Source: Posidonia oceanica (lineage: Eukaryota > Streptophyta > Magnoliopsida > Alismatales > Posidoniaceae). Taken from it: a DNA stretch of 64,000 bases. Position 1 is the stretch's first letter; every line of letters begins with the position of its first letter. The stretch lies in the NCBI GenBank assembly GCA_037176725.1, contig JAZBRS010000076.1, positions 123,089,001 to 123,153,000 on the forward strand, written 5' to 3'. The position numbers and the translations under genes were made by a program. Positions 1 through 12,907 of this stretch are shown here, piece after piece. The notes below the pieces were generated by a model that saw only the letters and a list, made by a program, of their open reading frames with translations, did not search any database and was not told the origin of the DNA.

Positions 1-3000
1 TCTTCAAAAGGCATGTACTAATTGTTCCTGACCTCTTCCAGGTCTTGTTAGGGCTTGCACCTATCAATCCTGGCAGTCCGGTCCTGATAAGGCTCGTACC
101 TATCTTTCCAGACCTCTTCGGGTCTTGTTAGGGCTTGCTCCTATCATTCCTGGCATTCCGTTCTTAATAAGGCTTGTACATATCAATCCTGACCTCTTCA
201 TGGTCTTTTTAGGGCTTGCGCCTATCATTCCTGGCGGTCCGGTCTTGATAAGGCATGTACTTACCCTTCATGACCACTTCCGTGTCTTGTTAGGGCTTGC
301 ACCTATCATTCTTGGCGGTCCGGTCTTGGAAAGGCATGTACTTATCATTCATGACCTCTTCCGTTTTATGTTAGGGCTTGCACCGATCATTCCGGGTGGT
401 CCGGTCTTGATAAGCTTGGACTTATCATTCCTGACCACTTCCGGGTCCTGTTAGGGCTTGCACCTATCATTCCTGGTGGTCAGATCTTGATAAGGCTTGT
501 ACTTATCGTTCCTGACCTCTTCCGGGTCTTGTTAGGGCTTGCACCTATCATTCCTGGTGGTCCGGTCATGACAAGGCTCGTACCTATCATTCCTGACCTC
601 TTCCAGGTCTTGTTAGGGCTTGCACTAATCATTCCTGGCGGTCCATTCTCGATAAGGCTTGTACTTATCATTCCAAACCTCTTTCGGGTCTTGTTAGGGC
701 TTGAACCAATCGTTCCTGGCGGTCCGGTCATGATAAGGCTCGTACATATCATTCCTGACCTCTTCCGGGTCTTGTTAGGGCTTGCACCTATCATTCCAGG
801 CGGACCGGTCTTGATATGGCTCGTACTTATCAATCCTGACCTCTTCCTGGTCTTGTTAGGGCTTGCACCGATCATTCCTGGTGGTTCGATCTTGATAAGG
901 CGTGTACGTATCATTCCTAACCTCTTCCTTGTCTTGTCAGTGCTTGCACCTATCATTCCTGGCCGTCAAGTATTGATAAGGCTTGTACTTACCATTCCTG
1001 ACCTCTTCCTGGTCTTGTTAGGGCTTGCACCTATCATTCTCAGCGGTCATATCTTGATAAGGCACGTACTTAACATTCCTGACCTCTTCCGGGTCTTGTT
1101 AGGGCTTGCACCTATCACTCCAGGCGGTCCGGTCATGATAGGGCATGAACTTATCATTCCTGTCCGCTTCAGGGTCTTGTTAGGGCGTGCACCTATCATT
1201 CCTAGCAGTCCGGTCTTGAAAAGGCTTCTACTTATCTTTTCGAACCACTTTGGGTCTTGTTAGGGCTTGCACCAATCATTCCTAGTGGTTCGGTCTTGAT
1301 AAGGCTTGTACTTATCATTCCTGGCCTCTTCCAGGTCTTGTTTGGCCTCGTACCTATCCTTCCTGGCGGTCCGATCATGATCAGGCTTGTACTTATCATT
1401 CCTGACCTCTTCCGGGTCCTGTTAGGGCTAGCATCTATCATTCCAGCGGTCTGGTCTTGATAAGGCTTGTACCTGTCATTCCTGACGGTCCGGTCTTGAT
1501 ACGGCTTGTACTTATCGCTCCTGACATCTGCCGGGTCTTGTTAGGGCTTGCACCTATCATTCCAGGCGGTCTGGTCTTAATAAGGCTTGTACTAATAATT
1601 CCTGACCTCTTCCAGGTCTTGTTAGGGCTTGCACCTATCATTCCTGGCTGTCCGGTCTTGATAAGGCTCGTACCTATCATTCCTGACCTCTTCCAGGTCA
1701 TGCTAGGGCTTGCTATTGTCATTCCAGGCAGTCCGGTCTTGATTAGGCATTTACAAATCAATCCAGACCTCTTCCTGCCCTTTTTAGGGCTTGTGCCTAG
1801 TATTTCGGGCGGTCTGGTCTTGATAAGGCATGTACTTATCCTTCATGACCACTTCTGAGTCTTGCTAGGGCTTGCACCTATCATTCTTGGCGGCCCGGTC
1901 TTGATAAGGCTTCCGCTAATCATTGCTGACCACTTCTGAGTTTTGTTAGGGCATGCACCTATCATTCCTTGCGGTCCGGTCTTGATTAGGCTGGTACGTA
2001 TCATTCCTGACATCTTCCAGGCCTCGTTAGGGCTTGCACCCATCATTCCTGGGGGTCCGGTCTTGATACGGCGTGTACTTATCATTCCCTACCCCTTCCT
2101 GGTCTTGTTAGGGCTTGCACCTATCATTCCAGGCGGTCTGGTCTTGATAAGACTTGTACTTACCAATCCTGACCTCTTCCTGGTCTTGTTAGGACTTGCA
2201 CCTATCAGTCTTGGCGGTCCGGTCTTGATATGGCAGGCACTTATCATTCCTGACTTCTTCCGGGTCTTGTTAGGGCTTGCACCAATCATTCCTAGCGGTC
2301 CGGTAGTGATAAGGCTCGTATTTATCATTCCTTACATCTTCCGGGTCTTGTTTGGGCTTGCACCTATCATTCCTGGCGGTTCGGTCTTGATAAAGCTCGT
2401 ACTTATCATTCCTGACCTCTTCCTGGTCTTGTTAGGGCTTCCACCTATCATTCTTGGGACTCCGGTCATGATATGGCTTGTACTTATCATTCCTGACCAC
2501 TTCCGGGTTTTGTTAGGGCTTGCACCTACCATTCCTGGCGGTCTGGTCTTGATTAGGCTTGTACGTATCATTCCTGACCTCTTCTGGGTCTTCTTAGGGC
2601 TTGCACCTATCATTCCTGGCGGTTCGGTCAAGATAAGGCAAGTACTTATCGTTCCCGACCTCTTCCTTGTCTTGTTAGGGCTTGCACCTATCATTCCTAG
2701 TGGTTCGGTCTTGATAAGGCTTGTACTTGTCATTCCTGACCACTTCCGGGTCTTGTCAGAGCTTGCATCTATCTTTCCTGGCGGTCTGGTACTGATAAGG
2801 CTTGTACTTATCATGCCTGACCTCTTCCGGATCTTGTTAGGGCTTGCACTTATCATTCCTGGCGGTCCGGTCCTGACAAGGCTCGTACATATCATTCCTG
2901 ACCACTTCCAGGTCTCGTTTGGGCTTGCACCAGTCATTCCTGGCGGTCCATTTTTGATCAGGCTTGTACTTATCATTCCTGACCTCTTTCGGGTCTTGTT

Positions 3001-6000
3001 AGGGCTTGAACCATTCATTCCTGGCGGTCCGGTCACGATAAGGCTCGTACATATCATTCTTGACCTCTTCCGGGTTTTGTTTGGGCTGGCACCAATCATT
3101 CCTAGCGGTCCGGTCTTGATAAGGCTCGTTCTTATCTTTCCAGACCTCTTCCTGGTCTTGTTAGGGCTTCCACCTATCATTCCAGGGGGTCCGGTCATGA
3201 TAAGGCATGTACTTATCATTCCTGACCTCTTCCGGGTTATGTTAGGGCTTGCACCTATCATTCCTGGCGGTCCGGTCTTGATAAGGCTTGTACGTATCAT
3301 TCCTGACCTCTTCCGTGTCTTGTTTGGGCTTGAACCAACCAGTCTTGGCGGTCCGGTCTTGATAAGGCTCGAACATATCATTCCTGACCTCTTTCAGGTC
3401 TTGTTAGGGCTTGCACCTATCATTCCAGGCGGTCCGGTCTTGATAAGGCTCGTACTTGTCATTCCTGACGTCTACCGGGTCTTGTTAGGGCTTGCACCTA
3501 TCATTCCTGGCGGTCTGGTCTTCATAAGGCTTGTGCAAATCATTCCGGACATCTTTCGGGTCTTCTTAGGGCTTGCACCTATCATTCCTGGCGGTCCAGT
3601 CTTGATAAGGCTCGTACCTACCATTCCTGACCACTTCCAGGTCTTGTTAGGGCTTGCACCAATCATTCCTGGCGGACCATTCCTGATCTGGCTAGTACTC
3701 ATCATTCCTGACCTCTTCCGGGTCTTGTTAGGGCTTGAACCTATCATTCCAGGCGGTCCGATCGTGATGAGGCATGTACTTATCAATCCTGTCCTTTTCG
3801 GGTCTTTTTAGGGCTTACGGCTATCATTCCTGGCGGTCCGGTCTTGATAAGGCTTGTACATATCATTCATGACCACTTCCGAGTCTTGTTGGGGCTTGCA
3901 CCTATCATTCTTGCCGGTCCGATCAGGGAAAGGCATGAACTTATCATTCCAAACCTCTTCCGGGTCTTGTTAGGGCTTGCACCAATCTTTCCAAGCGGTC
4001 TGGTCTTGATATGACTTTTACTTATCATTCCAGACCTCTTCTGGGTCTTGTTAGGGCTTGCACCTATCATTCCTGGCAGTCAGGTATTGATAAGGCTTGT
4101 ACTTATCATTCCTGACCTCTTCCTGGTCTTGTTAGGACTTGCACCTATCATTCCTAGCGGTCCGGTCATGATAAGGCAGGCACTTATCATTCTTGACTTC
4201 TTCCGGGTCTTGTTAGGGCTTGCACCAATCATTCCTGGTGGTCCGGTCATGATAAGGCTCGTACTTATCATTCCTTACCTCATTCGGGTCTTGTTAGGGC
4301 TTGCACATATCAATACTAGCTATCCGGTCTTGATAAGGCTCGTACTTATCATTCCTGACCTTTTCCTGGTCTTGTTAGGGCTTCCTCCTATCATTCTTGG
4401 GAGTCCGATATTGATATGGCTTGTACTTATCATTCTCACCTCTTCCGGGTCTTGTTAGGGCTTGCACCTACCCTTCCTGGCGGTCCGGTCAAGATTAGGC
4501 TTGTACGTATCATTCCTGACCTCTTCCGGGTCTTGTTAGGGCTTGCACCTATCATTCCTGGCGGTCTGATCTTGATAAGGCTTGTACTAATCGTTCCCGA
4601 CCTCTTCCTTGTCTTGTTTGAGCTTGCACCTATCATTCCTGGTGGTCCGGTCTTGATAAGGCTTGTACTTGTCATTCTAGACCACTTCCGGGTCTTGTCA
4701 GAGCTTGCACCTATCTTTCCTGGCGGTCAGGTAATGATAAGGCTTGTACTTATCTATCCTGACCTCTTCTTGGTCTAGTTAGTGCTTGCAGTTATCATTC
4801 CTAGTGGTCCTATCTTGATATGGCATGTACTTATCATTCCTGACCTCTCCGGGTCTAGTTAGGGCTTGCACCTTTCATTCCTGGCGGTCCGGTCATCATA
4901 GGGCAAGTACTTATCATTCCGGACCTCTTCCGGGTCATGTTAGGGCTAGCACCTCTCATTCCCAGCGGTCCGGTCATGATAATGCTTCTACTTGTTATTC
5001 CTGACCTCTTCGGGTCTTATTAGGGCTTGCACTAATCATTCCATGCGGTTCGGCCTTGAAAAGGCTTGTACTTATCATTCCTGACCGCTTCCAGGTCTTG
5101 TTAGGGCTGGCACCTATCATTCCTGGCAGTTCGGTCTTGATAAGGCTGGTTCTTATCATTCCTGACCTCTTCCTGGTCATGTTAGGGCTTCCACCAATCA
5201 TTCCTAGCGGTCATGTCTTGATAAGGCTTGTACGTAACATTCCTGACCTCTTCCGGGTTATGTTAGGGCTTGCACCTATCATTCCTGGTGGTCCGGTATT
5301 GATAAGGCTTCTACTCATTATTCCTGACCTCTTCCGGGTCTTGTTTGGGCTTGAACCAATCATTCCTGGTAGTCCGGTCATGATAAGGCTCGAACATATC
5401 ATTCCTGACCTCTTCCGGGTTATGTTAGGGCTTGCACCTATCATTCCTGGCAGTCCGGTATTGATTAGGCTTCTACTCATTATTCCTGACCTCTTCCGGG
5501 TCGTGTTTAGGCATGAACCAATCTTTCCTGGTGGTCCGGTCTTGATAAGGCTCGAACTTATCATTCCTGACCTCTTTCGGGTCATGTTAGGGGATGCACC
5601 TATCATTCTAGGTGGTCCAGTTTTGATATGGCTTGTACATATCAATCCTGACGTCTACCAGGTCTTGTTAGGGCTTGCACCTATCATTCCTGGCGGTCCG
5701 GTCTTGATAAGGCTTGTACTTATCATTCCTAACCTCTTCCAGGTCTTGTTAGGGCTTGCACCGTTCATTCCTGGTGGTCCGATCTTGATGAGGCTTGTAC
5801 TTATCGTTCCGGACCACTTCTGGGACCTATTAGGGCCTGCACCTATCATTCATGGCTGTCTGGTCCTGATAAGGCTTGTACTCATCATTCCTGTCCTCTT
5901 CCGGGTCTTGTTAGGGCTTGCACCAATCATTCCTCGCGGTCCGGTCTTGATAAGGCTTGTACTTATCGTTCCTGACCACTTCTAGGTCTTGTTAGGGCTT

Positions 6001-6849
6001 GCACCTATCATTCCTGGTGGTCTGGTCTTGATAAGGCTTGTACATATCCTTCCTTACCTCTTTCGGGTCTTGTTAGCGCTTGCACCAATTATTCCTGGCG
6101 AACAGGTCTTGATAAGGCTTCTACGTATAATTCTTGACCTCTTCTGGGTCTTGTTATGGCTTGCACCTATCATTCCTGCCGGTTCGGTCTTGATAAGGCT
6201 TGTACCTATCATTCCTGACCTCTTTCGGGTCATGTTAGGGCTTGCTACTCTCATTCCAGGCAATCCGGTCTTGATTAGGCATGTACATATCAATCCAGAC
6301 CACTTCCTGGCCTTTTTAGGGCTTGCGCCGATCATTCCTGGCGGTCCGGTCTTGATTAGGCTTGTACGTATCATTCCAGACCTCTTCCGGGTCTTGTTAG
6401 GGCTTGCACCTATCATTCCTGGCAGTCCGGTCATGATAAGGCTTGTACTTATTGTTCTCGACCTCTTCCTTGTCTTGTTAGGGCTTGCACCTATCGTTCC
6501 TAGTGGTCTGGTCTTGATAAGGCTTGTACTTGTCATTCCTGACCACTTCCGGGACTTGTCAGAGCTTGCACCTATCATTCCTAGCGGTTAGGTATTGATA
6601 AGGCTTGTACTTATCATTCCTGACCTCTTCCGGATCTTGTTAGGGCTTGCACTTATCATTCCTGGCGGTCCGGTCCTGACAAGGCTCGTACCTATCATTC
6701 CTGACCACTTCCAGGTCTTGTTAGGGCTTGCACCTACCATTCCTGGCGGTCCATTCTTGATCAGGCTTGTACTTACCATTCCTGACCTCTTCCAGCTCTT
6801 GTTAGGGCTTGAACCATTCATTCCTGGCGATCCGGTCAAGATAAGGCTC

Positions 6850-9519
6850 GTACATATCATTCCTGACCTCTTCCGGGTCTTGTTGCGGCTGGCACCAATC
6901 AATCCTGGCGGTCCGGTCTTGATATGGCTCGTTCTTATCTTTCCTGACCTCATCCTGGTCTTGAAAGGGCTTCCACCTAGCATTCCTAGGGGTCCAGTCA
7001 TGATAAGGCTTGTACTTATCATTCCTGACCTCTTCCGGGTTATGTTAGGGCTTGCACCAATCATTCCTGGCGGTCCGGTCTTGATAAGGCTTGTACGCAT
7101 CATTCCTGACCTCTTCCGTGTCATGTTTGGGCTTGAACCAATTCATCCTGGCGGTCCGGTCATGATAAGGCTCGAACATATCATTCCTGACCTCTTTCGG
7201 GTCTTGTTAGGGCTTGCGCCTATCATTCCAAGCGGTCTGGTCTTGATAAGGCTCGTACTTATCATTCCTGACGTCTACCGGGTCTTGTTAGGGCTTGCAC
7301 CTACAATTCCAGGCGGTCCGGTCTTGATAAGGCTCGTACTTATCATTCCTAACGTCTACCGGGTCTTGTTTGGGCTTGCACCAATCAATCCCGGCAGTCT
7401 AGTCTTCATAAGGCTTGTACTAATCATTCCGTACCTCTTTCGGGTCTTCTTAGGGCTTGCACCTATCATTCCTGGTGGTCCGGTCTTGATAAGGCTCGTA
7501 GCTACCATTCCTCACCTCTTCCAGGTCTTGTTAGGGCTTGCACCAATCATTCCTGGTGTACCATTCTTGATCAGGCTAGTACATATCTTTCCTGACCTCT
7601 TCCGGGTCATGTTAGGGCTTGCACCTATCATTCCCAGCGGTCCGGTCTTGATAAGGCTTCTACTTATCACTCCTGACCTCTTCGGGTCTTGTTAGGGCTT
7701 GCACCAATCATTCCAAGCGGTTCGGCCTTGAAAAGGCATGTACATATCATTCCAGACCTCTTCCGGGTCTTGTTGGGGCTGGCACCAATCAATCCTGGCG
7801 GTCCGGCCTTGATATGGCTCGTTCTTATCTTTCCTGACCTCATCCTGGTCTTGAAAGGGCTTCCACCTAGCATTCCTGGGGGTCCAGTCATGATAAGGCT
7901 TGTACTTATCATTCCTGACCTCTTCCGGGTTATGTTAGGGCTTGCACCAATCATTCCTGGCGGTCCGGTCTTGTTAAGGCTTGTACGCATCATTCTTGAC
8001 CTCTTCCGTGTCATGTTTGGGCTTGAACCAATTCGTCCTGGCGGTCCGGTCATGATAAGGCTCGAACATATCATTCCTGACCTCTTTCGGGTCTTGTTAG
8101 GGCTTGCGCCTATCATTCCAAGCGGTCCGGTCTTGATAAGGCTCGTACTTATCATTCCTGACGTCTACCAGGTCTTGTTAGGGCTTGCACCTACAATTCC
8201 AGGCGGTCCGGTCTTGATAAGGCTCGTACTTATCATTCCTAACGTCTACCGGGTCTTGTTTGGGCTTGCACCAATCAATCCCGGCAGTCTGGTCTTCATA
8301 AGGCTTGTACTAATCATTCCGTACCTCTTTCGGGTCTTCTTAGGGCTTGCACCTATCATTCCTGGTGGTCCGGTCTTGATAAGGCTCGTAGCTACCATTC
8401 CTCACCTCTTCCAGGTCTTGTTAGGGCTTGCACCAATCATTCCTGGTGTACCATTCTTGATCAGGCTAGTACATATCTTTCCTGACCTCTTCCGGGTCAT
8501 GTTAGGGCTTGCACCTATCATTCCCAGCGGTTCAGTCTTGATAAGGCTTCTACTTATCACTCCTGACCTCTTCGGGTCTTGTTAGGGCTTGCACCAATCA
8601 TTCCAAGCGGTTCGGCCTTGAAAAGGCATGTACATATCATTCCAGACCTCTTCCGGGTCTTGTTGGGGCTGGCACCAATCAATCCTGGCGGTCCGGCCTT
8701 GATATGGCTCGTTCTTATCTTTCCTGACCTCATCCTGGTCTTGAAAGGGCTTCCACCTAGCATTCCTGGGGGTCCAGTCATGATAAGGCTTGTACTTATC
8801 ATTCCTGACCTCTTTCGGGTTATGTTAGGGCTTGCACCAATCATTCCTGGCGGTCCGGTCTTGTTAAGGCTTGTACGCATCATTCTTGACCTCTTCCGTG
8901 TCATGTTTGGGCTTGAACCAATTCGTCCTGGCGGTCCGGTCATGATAAGGCTCGAACATATCATTCCTGACCTCTTTCGGGTCTTGTTAGGGCTTGCGCC
9001 TATCATTCCAAGCGGTCCGGTCTTGATAAGGCTCGTACTTATCATTCCTGACGTCTACCAGGTCTTGTTAGGGCTTGCACCTACAATTCCAGGCGGTCCG
9101 GTCTTGATAAGGCTCGTACTTATCATTCCTAAAGTCTACCGGGTCTTGTTTGGGCTTGCACCAATCAATCCCGGCAGTCTGGTCTTCATAAGGCTTGTAC
9201 TAATCATTCCGTACCTCTTTCGGGTCTTCTTAGGGCTTGCACCTATCATTCCTGGTGGTCCAGTCTTGATAAGGCTCGTAGCTACCATTCCTCACCTCTT
9301 CCAGGTCTTGTTAGGGCTTGCACCAATCATTCCTGGTGTACCATTCTTGATCAGGCTAGTACTTATCTTTCCTGACCTCTTCCGGGTCATGTTAGGGCTT
9401 GCACCTATCATTCCCAGCGGTCCGGTCTTGATAAGGCTTCTACTTATCACTCCTGACCTCTTCGGGTCTTGTTAGGGCTTGCACCAATCATTCCAAGCGG
9501 TTCGGCCTTGAAAAGGCAT
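6850..9519. repeat. Three tandem copies of an 890-bp (11-monomer) higher-order repeat
   Basis: Within the satellite, three consecutive blocks of about 890 bp match each other far better than neighbouring monomers do: roughly 6850-7739, 7740-8629 and 8630-9519. Shared idiosyncrasies include GATATGGCTCGTTCTTATC, a CTTGAAAGGGCTTCC monomer and a one-base deletion in CTCTTCGGGTC that makes the unit 890 rather than 891 bp (11 x 81). Copies 2 and 3 differ at only a few bases, pointing to recent local amplification by unequal exchange or a similar process. Exact edges are approximate. Confidence 0.9.
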
Positions 9520-11514
9520 GTACTTATCATTCCTGACCTCTTCCGGGTCTTGTTAGGGCTTGCACCTATCATTCCTGGTGGTCCGATCTTGATAAGGCAT
9601 GTACTTTACAATCCGATCCTCTTCCTGGTCTTTTTAGGGCTTACAGCTATCATTCCGGGCGGTTCGGTCTTGATAAGGCTTGCATTTATCATTCATGACC
9701 ACTTCTGGGTCCTGTTGTGGCTTGCACCTATAATTCCTGGCATTCCGGTCTTCATAAGGCTTGTACTTATCATTCCAGACCTCTTCCGGGTCTTGTTAGG
9801 GCTTGCACCTATCATTCCTAGGGTACGGTCATGATAAGGCTTGTACATATCATTCCTGACCTCTTCTGGATCTTGTTAAGGCTTGCACTTGTCATTCCTC
9901 GCGGTCCGGTCTTGATATGGCTCGTACCTATCATTCCTGACATCTTCCAGGTCTAGTTAGGGCTTGCACCAGTCATTCCTGGCGGTCCATTCTTGATCTG
10001 GCTTGTACTTATCATTCCTGACCAATTCCGGGTCTTGTATGGGCTTGAACCATTCTTTCCTGGCGGTCCGGTCATGATAAGGCTCGTACATATCATTCCT
10101 TACCTCTTCCGGGTCTTGTTTGGGATGGCACCAATCAATCCTAGCGGTCCAGTCCTGATAAGGCTCGTTCTTATCTTTCCAGACCTCTTCCTGGTCTTGT
10201 TAGGGCTTCCACCTATCATTCCTGGGGTTCCGGTCATGATAATGTTTGTACTTATCATTCCTGACCACTTCCGGGTTATGTTAGGGCTTGCACCTATCTT
10301 TCCTGGCGGTCTGGTCTTGATAAGGCTTGTACGTATCATTCCTGACCTCTTCCGTGTCTTGTTAGGGCTTGAACCTACCAGTCCTGGCGGTACGGTCTTG
10401 ATAAGGCTCGAACATATCATTCCTGACCTATTTCGGGTCTTGTTAGGGCTTGCACCTATCATTCCAGGTGGTCCGGTCTTGATAAGGCTCGTACTTATCA
10501 TTCCAGACGTCTACCGGGTCTTGTTAGGGCTTGCACCTATCATTACTGGAAGTCAGGTATTGATAAGGCTTGTACTTATCAATCCTGACCTCTTCCTGGT
10601 CTTGTTAGGACTTGCACCTATCATTCCTGGCGGTCCGGTCTTGATATGGCAGGCACTTATCATTCCTGACTTCTTCTGGGTCTTGTTAGGGCTTGCACCA
10701 ATCATTCCTGGCGGTCCGGTCACGATAAGGCTCGTACTTATCAATCGTTACCTCTTCCGGGTCTTGTTAGGGCTTGCACCTATCATTCCTGGCGGACCGG
10801 TCTTGATAAGGCTCGTACTTATCATTCCTGACCTCTTCCTGGTCTTGTTAGGGCTTCCACCTATCATTCTTGGGAGTCCGGTCATGATATGGCTTGTACT
10901 TATCATTCCAAAGCACTTCTGGGTTTTGTTAGGGCTTGCACCTACCATTCCAGGCGGTCCGGTCATGATAAGGCTTGTACATATCATTCATGTCCACTTC
11001 CGAGTCTTGTTGGGACTTACAGCAATCATTCTTGCCGGTCCGGTCTGGGAAAGGCATGAACTTATCATTCCAGACCTCTTCGGGTGTTGTTAGGGCTTGC
11101 ATCTATCATTCCAAGCGGTCTGGTCTAGATATGACTTGTACTTATCATTCCAGACCTCTTCGGGTCTTGTTAGGGCTTGTAGCTATCATTCCTGGTAGTC
11201 AGGTATTGATAAGGCTTGGACTTATCATTCCTGACCTCTTCCGGGTCTTGTTAGGGCTTGCACCAATCATTCCTGGCGGTCCGGTCATGATAAGGCTCGT
11301 ACTTATCATTCCTTACCTCTTCCGGGTCTTGTTAAGGCTTGCACCTATCATTCCTAGCGGTCCGGTCTTCATAAGGCTCGTACTTATCATTCCTGACCTC
11401 TTCCTGGTCTTGTTAGGGCTTCCACCTATCATTCTTGGGAGTCTGGTCATGTTATGGCTTGTACTTATCGTTCCTGACATCTTCCGGGTTTTGTTAGGGC
11501 TTGCACCTACCATT

Positions 11515-11519
11515 CCAGG
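11515..11519. other. Target-site duplication of element A, left copy (CCAGG)
   Basis: The five bases CCAGG before the 5' LTR are repeated exactly after the 3' LTR at 40244-40248. Removing the element and one copy joins the satellite monomer without loss, so this is a genuine insertion site. Confidence 0.95.
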
Positions 11520-11590
11520 TGTTGACGCCTCATCTTGGCAGGTCCGAACCCTTGGAGCCCTCTTGGTGATTGCTGGATCAAACCCCAACC

Positions 11591-12907
11591 AAACCCTAAC
11601 CCTAATCCTCCTCTCTACCCTTCAAAATCAGCCTGTTTTGGCCCAAACCTTTACCCCCTTTCCCAACCTCAAAACCTAACCAAAATCCATAGGAAAACCC
11701 ACCACTATCCACTCAACAAGCCTACCCAAAAACCTAGAAATTTCCAAACCTAACCCATTCCCAAAAACCATAGAAAACCTAGGTGAAACTATCCTTTTTC
11801 TACACCTTGAAACCTCTCCAAAACCTCCTTAGAATCAAACCAAAACTTCAGAACCAAGACTTCAAACCCTAGACTACCCACTCACCAATTCTCACCCCAT
11901 TCCAAGACCATTAAGACCCCCTTTCACCCAAATTATCCTTTTCTCTCTCCGAGATTATCATTTTCTCTCTCCTCTCTCTCTCCTGATTATCATCTCTCTC
12001 TTCATCCCTTTCTTATCCTTTTTCTGGTCTGGCTGTGGGCCCCCTCTGTGCCTCTATCCTTCCTCTATCTTATCCCTATTTTTACTTTATTTTTAACACT
12101 TTTTCTGAATTTTAAAAAATCGTTTTCCTCCAACCTATCTCTTTTCCTCTTATCTCCCTCTTTTTCCATTTCTTTCTTCCTTCTCTTTTCCTTTTTTCCC
12201 TCTCTTGCAAAAATCCACAAAAACCCATAAAAATCTGTAAAATCTCAAAACACAAAAGAAACAAATCAGAACCCTAAGAAAAACAATTAAAAAATGTTAA
12301 ACAAGCAATTAACAACTTAAACTTAACTAAATCAAGCTAAAAGGAAAACCAAACATACAAGCTAAAAAAATGCAAAACAAATCAAAAGAAAACAATGAAA
12401 AATCAAGGAAAAAGCTAAAATAAAATCAAAACCCACCAAAAATAAAAAACCCATCAGAAGAATTAAAAGACAAACCCTAAAAAAGAGAATTAAAAATCAT
12501 TCACTAAAACAAATAATTAAAGAAGGCAAAAGACTTAACCTAATAAACATAAGAAAAACAAGTTAAAAACTTAATTAAAAAAAGAAAAGAAAAACACATC
12601 TGAAAGACTTAAAAAACACCCTCTCAAACCAAAAACACCCAACTAAAAAAATTCAAAGAAAATCAATAAATAAAAATCCAAACATAACTTAAAAAACTTA
12701 AAAAGGAAGAAACCCTAAGAAGACTAAAACTTAAAAACCTAAAACCAACCCTGATTAATACGAAATTAAATCCTAAAAAATCCTAATTAATATCCTAAGT
12801 GTCCAACAAGGGAAATACAATTTTTAAAACAATTTAAAAAAAGGTTTAACAAACATTTAATCAAGTGAAAACCAATTAAGAACAAAACCAAAGCCCTAAA
12901 ACCCTAA
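11591..12907 (+). promoter_or_regulatory. Four telobox motifs (AAACCCTAA) in the LTR
   Basis: Exact AAACCCTAA occurs at 11591-11599, 12472-12480, 12710-12718 and 12899-12907, with telomere-like CCCTAACCCTAA following the first. In plants this motif is a known binding site for Myb-type telomere-repeat-binding factors and can nucleate Polycomb silencing. Part of the block is A-rich, which raises the chance rate. Presence is seen; function is inferred. Confidence 0.55.

Larger units (their letters stand above)
1..11519. repeat. 81-bp satellite array, left segment
   Basis: Head-to-tail tandem array that enters from beyond the left edge and stops at the 5' LTR of element A. The monomer is about 81 bp and has two related half-units: one of ~42 bp built around GATAAG-GCTTGTA-CTTATC, and one of ~39 bp built around GTTAGG-GCTTGCA-CCTATC; both continue with ATTCCTG. 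Monomers differ from each other at several positions, with a higher-order pattern in places. Because 81 is a multiple of three and the consensus lacks stops in some frames, long open frames occur on both strands (the longest, on the + strand at 1943-3811, is 622 codons of a 27-residue repeat such as LLGLAPIIPGGPVLIRL). I regard these as by-products of periodicity, not genes. No other feature was seen in this stretch. Confidence 0.97.

Noticed and set aside
1943..3811. 622-codon open frame as a repeat protein gene
   Set aside because: It is satellite sequence; 81-bp periodicity without stops also opens frames on the other strand, and no start context, domain or change in composition marks a gene.
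1..11519. Repeat array as a CRISPR locus
   Set aside because: Monomers are contiguous with no unique spacers, no cas genes occur, and all other content is from plant retrotransposons.
11591..11608. CCCTAACCCTAA as a telomere remnant
   Set aside because: Only two units, fixed at the same place in the LTRs of both A and C, so it is part of the element.
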